DNA of 64,000 bases from Diprion similis (GCF_021155765.1 NC_060106.1:13108031-13172030), one strand, 5' to 3'. Positions 14,501-26,727 are shown, counted from the stretch's first letter. A program made the numbers and translations. The notes: generated by a model from the sequence alone, not told the origin.

Positions 14501-17500
14501 TTTTGGCAGCCTAGCCATACTCTGGTAAGTTAAAGGCCCTTGATAGTTACAGCTATCAAGATCTTCGTAAAGACTATTGATTGTACAAGTATATTCGTGA
14601 CTGATAGCTTTTCCTTCGCAAAGCTCCTGCAACGCAGATAGCATAGCAACGACACAAGAAACAGAAGCGTGAAGTACCAAAGGCCCAGCTGATGTTGATT
14701 CTTCTATTGAATCCATCACTCTGGAAGATGCAAAGATAATGAGAAAAACTGAATGCAACGAATTTTTCGGTGACTTGAAAAACATTGGTTCAAAGTTGAA
14801 AACTTACAGTCGCATTAGCGCCATATCGCTTTGTTGACTTCCTTTTTCATCTTCAACCAGCAAAGGTCCTGCAAAGTCTACCATTCTACTCGGACTACGC
14901 AATAACTCCCGAAGTGCTTTTAAAGGTTCTATTCGGTATTGTGGTGGTGGGTATAGTAACATTCTGTGAAATACTGACTCCAGTACTGGACGAAGCGACC
15001 CAACACAACCAACCAAACGGACCAATTCTGTTCCGATACTGCAATTTGTAAGTTAAATTTTTTGACTAACTTTTCATTGGTACGTTCCAAATATTTTATA
15101 TAAAACGCTGTAAAATATATCTAATCGGTGCAGAATTACTTATTCCAACAAACCTTGAGTCAAGTTTACTTGCCACTGTAATATCATACCTATAAACAGT
15201 TTTAGCTTGATGGCTGTCAAAACTCAAAGCTGTTGCTAAGTAGCCTGACCCTCTACCAACTTCCGTGTCTTTTCCTTCCCTGGATATAAATGTTTTGTCA
15301 ACTCTTGGAGTACCCAGAAAAGCTATGAGCGCAGGGCAAAATTTTTGCCACAAGAATGTCGTGAAGTGTGCATTAGTATGGATTTTCTGCGGAAGAGATG
15401 AAATCAATGTGTGCAAGCATTCTAGAAGAAACACAACTGTTGTTCCGTTACGGCCATTTCTGGAAAAATCATTGAAAATTATTAGATTAAACCTAACTTT
15501 GCAGTAGTAAGTGTGTAAGTTAATACTGCAGTGACATTGTTTAAAACATGTTAAATAGAATATCAATGGATGTTCTTGATTCAGAGATTGAACCAAATTG
15601 TTTTTTTTTTTATGCAAATCCAACTATAAATTTTTTGTTTGATTGCTCCCAGCAACACTTACGTTTGAGCTTCATCTAATTTGCTACAGATGTATTGTAG
15701 TATCGGTATCGCCTCATTAAAACAAGATACCCCTCTTTCATGAATATTTTTATTCTTCTTGGCATTCTCGTCCATTTCTTGACATTCTTCATCTGTAATA
15801 AAAATGTTTAGTAGTTCAAAATTTGTGTTATGTACCAAACTACATTCTAAGCAATGAATATCTGTTCATATTGCCTAGAAATAAGCAGAAGGATCGAAGA
15901 GTTTGGCTGGTAGCTGCCTGTGCCGCAGTTCTAACTGCTTGGTTTCCGTTTTCAAAGGCCTCACTACAAGTTGTTAGTACAGCGATAATAAGACGACCAT
16001 TCATTGTCCAATATGAAGAACATGCAACTTGCAGCAGCACCTGGGTAAAATTTAACAAATAACATCAATAATAATATCAATAACTCATTTGGTTTAAAAC
16101 GCATCACAGGAAAAAACAGCCTAGACTGTATTTGCTCTAAATTTCTTTTTTCTATTTTCTGACTAACTTACTTTCAGCATGTCTGTCTGCGCATCATCTG
16201 ACTGAGATAATATGGAACCCATAGCATGGAGCATTTGAGCTGGAAGCCACAACGAATCATCCTCCGGCTCATAGGGAGACTGAAATCTGTCGTCCCTCAA
16301 CATTTTCTGCCATAAAACATAAATAAACAGTTATTGCATTATACTTGTATTTATAATTATAAGAAATCATATTATTTAATTTCGATTAGAATCAAAAAAT
16401 TTCTTTGAATCATCATGAAAAAATAACTCATTGAAGTGAGTAAATATTAATTATCCCAGACACATTCGATGTCAAATTTAACACTATATATCGGTTGATT
16501 AGAAAAACGACATGAGCAAGGTGAGTGAAACGTGAGCAAAGTGCTGGATATGTCAATAAAAATAAGTTAAATATTGTGTAATCAGTGTGGGAACTGTGAT
16601 CAAAAAGCTTGGAGCTTCTTCCATTGCAATAAAAGTCATTTGGTAAGAGCTTCAGATTTGCATAATTTATTCAGAATGCTGTTACAACAGGAGACAGAGA
16701 CTGAAATTAAAATAATAGTTAACCATTTCTTATTGATCAACTTTCACTGTATAACAAGTCTGAAATTATAATGAGAGATATAAATCAGACGACCAATCAG
16801 TGAGCAAAAACTACTCTCTGAATATCGATTGCTAACTTGCTAACTAACACAGCTTTGAATGAGTCTAAATTTTGTCAAGCTGCTCAGTTTTATAAAAATT
16901 CACGAATACTGAAAAAAAAATTTGTGGCACAGTGTATATTCGTAGAATAATTTTTTTCAGTGAAAATGTGGTTTCAAATGGAAATGATATTTTTGAATAA
17001 TTTTATATAGTTATCATGAAAACAGTAATTAGTATGAAAAATTAGCAAAGGTCAGAAAAGTGAGGGAGTGCAAACTGTGTAGCATAGTGAGTATCATTTG
17101 CTAAGAGCCCTATCAGTAATTGTACCACCCAGGATGTGGTTATTGCAAATACGAGCGTGTTACACAGTGAAAGTGAGGCAATCCATGAGCGATAAGGCAA
17201 CCTGTCGGAATAATGCGAACAGCTGTGAGTATCGGAATGATGAAAATGCGTTACATGTAGGCCAGCAAGACCAAAGGCGACAAATTTGCTTCTCCTTGTT
17301 TCGAGGGCGAGCTGAAAGGTGTGGAGGCATTTTGCCCGCAGTTCGTGCGGCGGATCCCGCAACAGGCCTTGTTGCTTGTCTAGGAAATCTGTGGGAGAGA
17401 ATAAGTATGTGGAGTGGAGAGTGAAAAAACGGACAAAATGAAATGTTCGATGTTTAGGTTTAGCTCACCATGTGCCTCTTGCGCTGATTTACGTATGTTT

Positions 17501-17553
17501 GGTAATTTCGCGTGCGAAGCCTCCTTGACGATCTGCAGCAGGAGGTCCTCCAT
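2513..17553 (-). CDS. ARFGEF3: Brefeldin A-inhibited guanine nucleotide-exchange protein 3 (BIG3/ARFGEF3-like)
   Basis: Large Sec7-family scaffold protein. Vertebrate BIG3 is linked to secretory granule and membrane trafficking and is thought to lack ARF exchange activity. Coding exons, in gene order: 17469-17553, 17255-17388, 16172-16306, 15875-16040, 15663-15792, 15190-15459, 14808-15038, 14493-14720, 13993-14366, 13714-13886, 13482-13644, 13084-13392, 12773-12995, 12445-12609, 11945-12353, 11618-11830, 10675-11524, 10274-10406, 8185-8413, 4889-5115, 2788-4465, 2513-2656. They total 6,669 nt (2,222 aa), near the vertebrate length. Family blocks include the N-terminus [67 protein letters not shown] and the C-terminus ending AVLYGFSTN. 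An acidic linker spans about residues 468-512. The Sec7-like region (about 580-800) shows no recognisable catalytic glutamate motif. A serine/acid tract lies near residue 1855. ATG 17553 is the first in-frame ATG. Intron 4 appears to be GC-AG. Confidence 0.92.
5116..8184 (-). other. Large ARFGEF3 intron (between coding exons 19 and 20)
   Basis: A 3.07 kb phase-0 intron, donor CAG|GTCTGT at 8184 and acceptor TTTCAG before 5115. The donor is weak after the GT. Apart from the candidate exon at 6630-6857, the sequence is AT-rich and shows no recognisable gene. A small run of 9-bp TTCAGGTGG-type repeats at about 6727-6757 belongs to that candidate exon. Confidence 0.75.
6630..6857 (-). CDS. Candidate alternative terminal exon of ARFGEF3 (or nested ORF)
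   Basis: This GC-rich island inside an AT-rich intron is open on the ARFGEF3 strand. An acceptor-like TGACTGCTCAG precedes 6857, followed by 75 codons and a TAG. The intron is phase 0, so joining exon 19 directly here would keep frame and give a shortened protein with an unrelated tail. The tail starts [19 protein letters not shown] and continues with PPGPFDDTR and Asn/His/Leu-rich repeats (LNHLNHLNQ). The frame stays open further upstream, to about 6947. Vertebrate BIG3 has no matching segment that I know of. The plus strand is also open here, so chance openness in GC-rich DNA is possible. Confidence 0.3.
   Translation of the reverse strand: MSQLREALAAIRKQSAAILPPGPFDDTRIEPTLLNHLNHLNQANQLNHTTASGCRQHTTPPDYTNTSTNMEPHWL
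8414..10273 (-). other. ARFGEF3 intron 18
   Basis: A 1.86 kb intron between the exons ending in codons for GCACIR and beginning HVLVSGGPM. It is mostly AT-rich with no recognisable element, except the plus-strand candidate ORF at 9715-10041. Confidence 0.75.
9715..10041 (+). CDS. Candidate nested small membrane-protein ORF
   Basis: A 108-codon ATG-initiated ORF lies antisense within an ARFGEF3 intron. An acceptor-like pyrimidine tract ending GTTGCAG sits 2 nt before the ATG, as if a 5' UTR exon were spliced on. An AATAAA follows about 38 nt after the stop (near 10079). The product has a basic, Cys-containing N-terminal half (FCRRCKTCY, about residues 32-40) and one hydrophobic segment (about residues 56-76, [17 protein letters not shown]). 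The tail is polar. I do not recognise a family. The combination of acceptor, ATG, membrane segment and polyadenylation hexamer is suggestive, but a chance ORF is equally possible. Confidence 0.28.
   Translation: MRFYNYLPTSPCSDTRRRYAPRYVETSVQTVFCRRCKTCYSTFKIPAQFRSIELRCLFAFGLLLFFITSLAILGRVLSNICTFDVFSEHEYYRKNCINNDLIDALWFK
16307..17254 (-). other. ARFGEF3 intron 2
   Basis: A 948-bp phase-0 intron between the exon ending [10 protein letters not shown] and the exon beginning KMLRDDRFQ. It is AT-rich, and no RNA gene, ORF or repeat is visible. Other introns of this gene in 10-17 kb are short (roughly 80-300 nt). Confidence 0.8.
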
Positions 17554-17999
17554 GACAGAACCATGCAACAAATCGATAACGCGAATGCGGAACCCGGAGA
17601 CGCGATAAAAATGTCCTACGAATCCGGCAACAATTCGGAATAATGCGGCGTAGTCATTGCGATACGAGTACTATATTACTTACTCAAAATCCTGTCTAAT
17701 AATGGGTTATATTCGAGGACTATCGCGAGTGTTCGGCTTTTGACATTTCTTAAATTTTCCGCTGGACGCTCGTCCACTCAGCAACGTCGTTCGGGATCGC
17801 CATTGCTGGTTCGATATCTTTGACCAATCGGATTACAGAACGCCCACTTCGTCTGAAAACAACGCAAACACGTCGGTAGAAAGACGGAAAATGGCAAATG
17901 GCGAAACAATTTGAATGCCAGTTCAAATAAATATTTGTGAGAAATTTGCGTTAGCTGGGTAAATGCGGCCTGAAAATAATGTGATGCGGACGGTATGTG
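17554..17999. promoter_or_regulatory. Divergent (shared) promoter region of ARFGEF3 and TAK1
   Basis: Only 446 bp lies between the ARFGEF3 ATG (minus, 17553) and the TAK1 ATG (plus, 18000), so both core promoters and 5' UTRs should sit here unless an upstream non-coding exon exists. The segment is richer in CpG (several CG dinucleotides around 17560-17660 and 17760-17890) than the surrounding introns. It contains a CCAAT at about 17823. No convincing TATA box is placed well for either gene, consistent with a housekeeping-type bidirectional promoter. Transcription start sites cannot be read from the sequence. Confidence 0.6.
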
Positions 18000-20900
18000 A
18001 TGGCGAGCAAGGAAGGAACTGGCCATCAGCAACAGTTTGTTGAAGAAATTGACTACAATGAAATCGAAACACAGGAGGTAATCTTGTGATATCTGTGTAA
18101 GAAAATCGCACATTTTCAATATGTTTACCCTCGCCAAATTATCATTTTGTAGCACATAATTCACCCTTAAATAAGTAGTACTCGTAAAATTGCATGTCAT
18201 ATCGATGAACCTCGTATAAAAATCTATTACGAAAACATAACCTCACAACATCTTCGTCTCCAAAACATTTCGTTCTCTATAAACATACATAAGTATTTTT
18301 TCCCCTCAATTATTCATCTCAATTAATCAACTGACTACCAATTGTTGATATTTCTATCCCCTTTCAGAATGTTGTTCACCGTTATTCAGCAGTAAACATT
18401 ATTATCGACGTGCATAGATCTCGTGTCTGTAACTGTATTGTTCTTCCTGTCCACTAAAATCTGAGCTAGTACATATTTTTTTCTGACAAGAAGAGGACAA
18501 GTATTAATTTATATATTATTGAGGAACAAGCTGTATAGATCAACTAGTGTTTGTTAAAATTAGAACGTATATTTAAAAAGAGATATCAGCCATTGGCATG
18601 TAATCAAATTCATCCAATCAGATTTGACACGCGCCTCATGATTTGGTCAGACGTTTTATGTTAGCGATCTAACTGCCTTTAACTAATACAGTATATTGAA
18701 AAATTATTTGTTTCCGATAACAGATTGTTGGGAAAGGCTCCTTCGGAGTTGTTTGGAAAGGACGATGGAGAGGTCAGTATGTGGCGGTGAAACACATAAA
18801 CTCTGAGGGAGAGAGGAAAGCATTCACCGTCGAAGTGCGCCAGCTGTCCAGAGTTGCACATCCCAATATTGTCAAACTCTATGGTGCATGCACAAAAAAT
18901 CCAGTCTGTTTAGTTATGGAGTACGCTGAGGGTGGCTCTTTATATAATGGCAAGTAATTGGAAATTTTTAGTACATTAGTATTAATTGAAATTAACATCC
19001 AGCTAATGATTTATGAAGAATAAAACTTCGCATCTAAAAATTGGCCATACAACCCAAACCACAAGAGTATCATTTCAAAAGTACCATATTATAGTTTCTG
19101 TTTATTGAATTAATTCCGAATAGAGTTATTTTAAATAATTTTGGTTGTTGACTACAACCTAGTTAAACGGAGTGTTCAAACAAATGTAGCAGTTTTACTT
19201 GAAACATTTTCCATCAAACTGGGGTAATCCAATGCTCGAATATAAAACACCAATGATCAGCAAAATACAGTATACATGACTGAGGTTTTAAATTTCACTT
19301 CATTGCTGCTCCGACACATCATTTCAATAATTGTACATGAGCGGTACTTCATCTGCTTTCTTCTACCATGTACATTCGAGCTGTGCAAGTATCTTCTAAG
19401 AATTGGTACTTTTTCCGCTTTTTTGAACACATTTTCCTTATAATACTTACATATTTTATAACTTTATAATGTATTAATGTTACAGTGTTACATTGTAATC
19501 CACAACCCTACTACACAGCAGGCCATGCAATGAGTTGGGCACTCCAGTGTGCTCGTGGGGTTGCTTATCTTCATAACATGAAGCCAAAACCATTAATTCA
19601 CAGGTCAGTGTAATACTTAATCATTTCATAGATATTAACATGCTGTTGTGTTTCTAAGAGGCACTCAGTTCCAAACATGGACACAATTAAAATTCTATCA
19701 GACAGCATAATCTTGACTATTCGAAACTTTACAGAGATTTAAAGCCTCCTAATCTTCTTCTTATCCTGGGTGGTCAGACTCTAAAAATCTGTGATTTTGG
19801 AACAGCCTGCGATCTGAATACTTACATGACTAATAACAAAGGCTCTGCTGCTTGGATGGCGCCTGAAGTCTTCGAAGGATCTCGGTATACAGAAAAATGT
19901 GACGTGTTCAGCTGGGGCGTTATTTTGTGGGAGATTTTGTCACGCAGAAAACCATTCGACGATATTGGTGGTTCTGCGTACAGAATTATGTGGGCTGTGC
20001 ATATTGGGCAAAGACCTCCATTGATGGATGGTTGTCCTAAACCGATAGAAGACCTCATGACTCGGTGAGCAAATAATTAATTTTTCACAGGATCTTCTTA
20101 TTTTCACTAAGAAAAATTTTTTGATATGTTCAAATTTTGATTTTAATCAAAAATACCATTGAGTTCAGTATCATATTTACCTTGTGGTAGTATCCAGTCA
20201 TAATTCCATTGACGTTTAAACTTGTGTGTTTGATGTAGAATTCGACTGCTACTCATTGTGCCGAAATTTAATCTGTAATTTCCATTTTACTCTTTAGGAA
20301 TTTCCTCTTATTATATTTGTTGGTTTCAGATGTTGGAAAAAAGTTCCAGAAGAGAGACCATCAATGGATGAAGTTGTTCAAATTATGACCACTCTCTCAG
20401 AATTCTTCAACGGTCAATTGGATCCTGTTGAATATTCTTTAAGTATGTTGTAAGCCTCCATAGACTCTTCTCAAACTAGGATTTGAAAAACAAAAAAAAA
20501 GCACTGTGACAATATCATTTCTTATTACGGTTTTTCGGTAGCGAATACGACTCATTATTATGCTACTGCTACTTCTGCTATAACGCTATTTTGAAATACA
20601 AAACAGAAATTCCAAGTAATCTGTACAGTTGAGACTTGCATTTTCACGGTAATTTTCAGGCAGTGAAATGGACGAGGAAGATGGTGCTGACGACACATTG
20701 GATATGCCGAGTACGTTAAACTCGCAAATCAATGGTTCTGTAAGCAATGGCACAAATCAGACACCAACGCCAACGGACAATCAAGTTATGTCTGAAATTC
20801 AATTTACACAACCAGAAACCAGCTCGTCACAGTCTCAGGTACCGCAGACTGATTGTAACACAGGGTACCTCACACCTAGGCTGAACCAAGCTGGAACACA

Positions 20901-23900
20901 GTTCCTTGGACTTCAGAATAATTCTAAGCCCAACTTGCAAACTGGCGGTAAAACAGATATCACGCCACAGAGACCTCCTAGAGGTATACCCGTGACTCAA
21001 CGAACCAGACCATCACCATCAGTTTTAAATGACCATACTGCACCGATAGAGATAGAGTGTGATCCAGTAAGTAGTCGTGATATGTGGATTTACTTGTCAA
21101 ATTTCTTGGTGCTTATTTATTTTGTGATGCCTATTTTCAGAATGCTTGGGAGTTGACCACCTCCGATGATTCTTCATGGGAGATACGTAATATGGCGGGA
21201 TTGGACAAAATGGTTCCAAAAACACACAAAGCTCCTCAAGGTAAGCAGTTCGGAATTTATTAACGATTCTACTTTTATCCCATTTGAAATCATATAAAGT
21301 TGGCAAATATCATATTCAAAACAGACGAAAATTTTCATAGAGATCAATCTTTACTGGAGTAAACTTCTCGAGTTAACTCACTTTGTCTTCTACATTGAAT
21401 TTTCTTTAAATGCCCAAGTAAAATCATTTAGTGGCAAAAAATTTCTTATTACTCTAAAGACAAATGGATCTTTTTGACATTGGATGTAACAACAAAAATT
21501 CATGCACCATTTATACAAAGGAATGCATTCTAACACACACTTGAAACACAATGTAGTAAAATCGGAAATGAACTTATATTCGAAGTTACACTGATATTAG
21601 AGGACTGGTAGTCAGTCACTTTTCTCACTATTAGTCACTGCTTTTAACAGTGTCACTTTGTGTCACTTTTTTCAAGAAATGGTCTCTTAAGCCACTTTTT
21701 GGGTCGTGCCTAATTAAGTTCGTGCATGAAAAATTTGATTGCACAATTTTTTTCTCACACGATATCCACTAGACAAGATTTTGTTTGCTAAATACTATAG
21801 TATTTTTATCGAAACAATCAGTCTCAGTTTGATTTCGGAAAATCATCTGTGATCACATGGTTTATTGTTTCTGTATCGAAATTTTCCGCCCGAAAGGACG
21901 ATAACTTTATAAATCAGAGTTATTGTTCACTTGTAATTCACTTACGAAATATCGTGCACAGTGAGACATTTTTGTAATGCGGAAAATGACGTGAAAACGT
22001 CAGAAATGATATAAAAAGTTTATGAAAAAGCTATATTTCCAACATTGACATCAAGATAAACTGAACTTGCGCCATTTGAAATGTATCTTAAATACCAAAC
22101 GCCAAAATCCTAGAATACGCAGATACCGTAATACATCGTGAATCATAAGCAGTTTTTTTTTAAATGCAATAACTGCACAAACTTTTTATTTTTAATCTCT
22201 TTATGGCAGGATCTTGTTACTGTACAATCTGGAACAGATGTATGTACATACATAATCTCCTCTCGTTTTTTCAAATTGGTCCTGATTCACCCCAATCTGC
22301 AAACATTTACTAAGTTTTTGCTCCAATCGAAATACAATAAAAATTAGGATACTGCAAACAATTCTACGTTCGTTTCAAACTTATTTTGCGTAATACACTT
22401 TTGTAATTGATTTTGAATGAAAGTAAGTTAGTAAAAATACAACAGGATTTTGACTGTTACAAAAGGACTCTTCCTATCTTGAAGTCTGAAAATCCATGAG
22501 GATTTTCAAACCATCTGACACTTTGGTCAGCAGTGTGAAAAATTGGTACGTGGTTTGAAAAAATAATTCGGTTACATATCCCTGACATGAAAGCCCATGG
22601 CATGACTCAACGCAAAGATACAAACATAAATAGCCAGAATACAGGGCAAGCATTAAGTAAGGATAAAACAGAAGCTGGTCCCCAGATGTCTGGCCTCTAA
22701 GACACCCTGTGTACGTGTGCTGAGAGGGCATCTGTGCGCGTGTGAAAGCCTAACAGATGTGTCATAGAGCCTGAAAGCTTGGTAGCTTAGTCGACTGCGC
22801 AGATACTTAGATCTTGGAATACGAATTAAGTTTGTACTCTACTTTTCATTCTAAAAGAATTCTTAACTATCAAATGCAATTAGTACATAGTAAAACCGAA
22901 AGATAATTTTGGCTACTGTATTATTAATATTTATTTTACTACGTTTTTTCACACAATAATATTTTTGAATCTATATCATCTTAGTTAAACACAATGAATT
23001 GAAAAAACATCTGTCAGGAATAATTTGTAATCACATTATAATAACAAGAAACTCAAACTAAAAATGAGCCGAATCTCTTGAAAAGATTGACATCAACCAT
23101 TTTTTACTTGATTAGCTTACCCTGAATGGCTATTCAAAATAATGTTATTGAGCAGAATAACAGTTGCGAGTCATACTTTGCATACTTGCACTTGCAACCG
23201 GTACAACATCAGGGATATATAGTGGGGAGATGAGGGGTGAATGACACTAAGACAATGCTGCTATACGTAACTGAAATAAACTGACCATGTACATCGTTAT
23301 CGAAGGGCTTTATAAATCAATAAACTGTGAATTACTCAAAGCCACACGATCTAGGGACAATCGGAATAACGCAAATTTATGCATAACTTTACGACTCACT
23401 CGAATAGCAAGATATCGTTACGTGGTATTTTTCAGAAGAAAAAAGAGTTTGAATTTTATAAACAGAAAATTGAATACTTCCAATTTTAATTCAATCCCCC
23501 ATTAGTGGAAATGATGAATCTGTTCGTTCATTCTGCCATGCTGTACATACTGGTGACACCAAACTGTCTGCCAACACAAGCCCCCTCATAAGAGTACGTC
23601 CCGCACTATTCATAGCTGCAACCAGATCACCGCTTGTCGTCAGGTTTTTTCAATTAAATTCACCTACGTTTGATAAAAATTTATTTTGTTAGACGTCTCT
23701 TTTCACGATTGTGCTAATGTCAAATTTTATCAGATTCCACATGTAAGTTATAGTGTAGTTTTAAATTGTTTGTCATTTTCCAAGCCTAGAACAAGCTGAT
23801 TTAGTGATTAAAAAAAATCACCTTAATAAAATGAAAAATGTGATTGACAGAGGAAATCTTAAGTAATATAGGTCTTTCGCCACGTGTGTAACCACGTACA

Positions 23901-26586
23901 AGCAAATGTGTGAGCATGAAGTATATTTTAGGCTCAGAATACCGAGGCGTGCTGACTCATCTAGAATACACTCTTACTGAGGCTCATGTATATAGTAAAT
24001 ATAGTACATGTATGTAGTACATAATATATGTGGGTGTGTGTGTATATATATATTGACGACACACGCTGTCAAGTGTCAACCAAATGACTTCTCTGTTCTG
24101 CGTGATAGATCCCATAGGATGAATTCATGCCACACTGTGATTTTTTAAATAATGTCTTTTTACTCGCAGAGCTGAGATTAACGTTGAAAGTACTGCATCA
24201 AATTTCTTTTACTCATATTTCCATACGCCACGACAAACTGCACTGAACTCATTTTATCTTACGATCAGCACCCACCACTTTTTGCAAGATTATAATACTG
24301 AGACTTTTTTATACATATGGTGATTCAAGAGTTATGTAAAATCAAAGTAGAAGATGCTAACCCTTGTTGCTGAAACATACTTTTATTTTTATAGCCCAAC
24401 GCATTCATGACTATTTTTTCCGAATCTTCAAGCAGCTGTTGTACATAATCAATTGCGATACATCAGAGAAGACCTATCTTTGTACCTTTTTTCCGAAAAT
24501 TCGGCACTAAAGTTTTTAGAATTCGCTATCATTTTTTCAATATTTGTCATCAAAGAATCAACCTGATTTCTTAACGTCTATTCAGTATATCCTCACTTGA
24601 TTTAAACTAAATGCAACTGTTTCTTAGTTAGTAATACTATACGGTAGTTGATTCGTGCTTCATAGGAATATATTTCTGAGCCAAACACAACACATTACCT
24701 AATTTTGCAATATTATTGGAAAATCTGACGCATTAAATCTGCATAAAAGTCAAGGATACAGAGGACTTTATAATGCTCCCCGCCAGTTGACTTCTGGCCA
24801 ATGTTACTTTCATGAGGTTAATCTGGATGCCCCAATAAACATTGCTTATTGAAATTAAGCGGATTGGTTTTTTTCTCTTCTGTCTTTTTTTTTTATTGTT
24901 CCATGGATTCATTTTATAAATTGCCAAAATTATTTTCCTATTTCTTTCTTAGGTCAGTATATATACTACTAAGGGTTGAAAATAATTAATATCCTCCTAA
25001 CAAAGTCTCACAGAAACCAAGTCTTTATGTTTGGGTATAATATAAAAGTAAAAAATATACCAATTATTGCACACCAAAATTCTAAAACAACAATGAAGTT
25101 TTGAAAAAGATTCACACTCTCACACTAAATTAAGTAACAAACTAATCAAGAATAATTCATCTTACCCCAAGTAACAAGACAAGTAAGAAAAATGACCAAA
25201 GAGATCAGAAATTCTTGGGGATGAATCAAAGCACGTATGTTTTGTTCTTGGCTCATGCTTCACCAACCCTACTCCTAAGAAGAAGGCCAGAGGGGGGCAG
25301 CATTTAGCAGGTGTGGCTGAGTCAGCCTCCCCGATATAGCTACTCATTTGTTTAGTAGCGACCGAACTGCCTGCGGAGGAACACCTCCCAACGTTAATCT
25401 TAGAGCACAGTCTCTGTAAACATGTGGTTCTCCTAACGTTTAATGAAGTATATTCATTTGAAAAGATATGGAAGTTATAATCCTCATATGAGCATATTTT
25501 GAATTCTTCTTTATCCTAATGTGAATTCAAAAATTATTTACAACTATCAAGAAAAAATTGAACTACAGTACACGTTCTCAAGGGAGATGCAATTCTGAAT
25601 TTCAATCTTCAATTGTGATACTGGATTATGCTGCAACAAAAAGCATCGTTCACGCGAAACTATTAATTTACGAAATTGAGCACTAATCATTGTGCACTGC
25701 TCAATATGTGTGATGAATACCCCAATATCGTTAGCACAGAGACCCTCAAGTGTTGCTGGGTACTATTACGTTAGTATTCCAATGTTACTACAAAATATTA
25801 GACTTTGAACTAACTACTCGTGAATGACGACCACATGGATTCTGGATTATTGAAAGCATAATTGAAGCTTAATTACTATAGTAGATAATGAATCTTGTTA
25901 GAGATGGGACTATGTTCTTTTTTAAACCATTTATCGACAGTTGATATGTTTGCAGAAGATTTTCATGAAAATGGCATGTTGTCACCGAATTCGTTTGACG
26001 AAAATACCTTAAAATGAAACGTAATTGAGGATTATTGCGTTTTAGGAAGCAGCACAACGAGTGAAGATTTGGAAAACGTCTATCGGCTGCTGGATGCAGA
26101 ATTGAGGCCACTCACTCCGGATTATACGTGTCAACAATCCCGGGAGATCTTTGAGGAGCATAAGCAACTTGCTCAAGAGTATCTCAAGGTACAAACAGAA
26201 ATTGCGCTTTTAGGACAGCACAAAAATGAGATGCTCAAAAATCTCAGCGTTGACAGTCTACGCCAACAACAAGAACTCCGTAAACTGGAAGATGAGAAAG
26301 TGAGTAATTTTCAATTTTATTTAATCATTGATTTTACCACCATTATATTTTTACTTTTTGTTCGTTTTATAATTTGCGACAAGGTTTATTTATGCCAGTG
26401 TAAAATTTTTGTTCATAACAGGAATCCTTGGTGAAACTATACTGGAATTTGAAGAGACAGTTAGAAATCATGAAAGGCCAACGAGGCGGTGGCTCAGGAG
26501 GTGCGCCTGTAGCCATGGGATCTGCAGTATCTGGAGAAGATGGTTGGGTAGTTGTTCCATGTCAAGACCCCTCCAGGCTCTCTTGA
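18000..26586 (+). CDS. Tak1: Mitogen-activated protein kinase kinase kinase 7 (TAK1)
   Basis: Ser/Thr MAP3 kinase; in insects TAK1 acts with TAB2 in the IMD immune pathway, activating IKK/Relish and JNK. Coding exons: 18000-18077, 18724-18949, 19486-19603, 19735-20064, 20330-20442, 20660-21066, 21141-21240, 26046-26299, 26422-26586; total 1,791 nt, 596 aa (human about 606). The kinase domain spans about 20-285: glycine loop VGKGSFGVV (28-36), Lys49 in VAVK, Glu63, HRDLKPPN (140-147), DFG (161-163), [16 protein letters not shown]. Thr170, Thr173 and Ser178 match the activation-loop sites (human T184, T187, S192). A Ser/Thr/Gln-rich linker covers about 289-457. The C-terminal coiled coil (about 460-560, [17 protein letters not shown]) matches the TAB2/3-binding region. 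The first ATG gives [11 protein letters not shown] directly before the kinase domain. Intron 2 uses a GC donor; intron 7 is 4.8 kb. Confidence 0.96.
18078..18723 (+). other. TAK1 intron 1
   Basis: A 646-bp phase-0 intron, donor GAG|GTAATC and acceptor GATAACAG. It is AT-rich and shows no ORF, repeat or RNA gene. Confidence 0.85.
18950..19485 (+). other. TAK1 intron 2, GC-AG type
   Basis: A 536-bp phase-1 intron. The donor reads AATG|GCAAGTAA and the acceptor TGTTACAG. Using GC restores the kinase motif SLYNVLH across the junction. The nearest GT donor (GTAATT, 4 nt downstream) would bring in a stop codon within four codons. Nothing else is recognisable inside. Confidence 0.85.
22781..22830 (+). 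repeat. Possible tRNA-derived SINE relic
   Basis: The stretch TAGCTTAGTCGACTGCGCA resembles the A box and D arm of a tRNA. It is followed by an anticodon-arm-like segment and a degenerate B box (AATACGAATTA). It lacks a clean acceptor stem and is not a functional tRNA. No second copy or A-rich tail was seen in the window. Confidence 0.25.
24023..24053. repeat. TG/TA microsatellite
   Basis: An alternating purine-pyrimidine run (ATATATGTGGGTGTGTGTG followed by TATATATAT) inside TAK1 intron 7. Its length may vary between individuals. Confidence 0.85.
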
Positions 26587-26727
26587 ATGTGCATTCTTGG
26601 AAAGATGCACCAAGGTCTTCGTATTGATAAAATATGTTTTTAAATACATAGTTTTATCGCTATTTAAGATCACTCAGAATAATTCTTCAATGTATATCAG
26701 AGTAAAAGAAACGACGACTGAATTAGG

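Larger units (their letters stand above)
21241..26045 (+). other. TAK1 intron 7, long
   Basis: A 4.8 kb phase-1 intron between the exon ending KTHKAPQG and the C-terminal coiled-coil exons. It is AT-rich and has no convincing coding sequence on either strand. It contains a tRNA-like stretch at 22781-22830 and a TG/TA microsatellite at 24023-24053. Short ORFs (for example minus-strand near 22474-22731) have no supporting features. Confidence 0.8.

Noticed and set aside
22474..22731. 85-codon minus-strand ORF in TAK1 intron 7
   Set aside because: The translation is Cys/Tyr/Leu-rich with no motif, and it lies in repeat-like intronic DNA.
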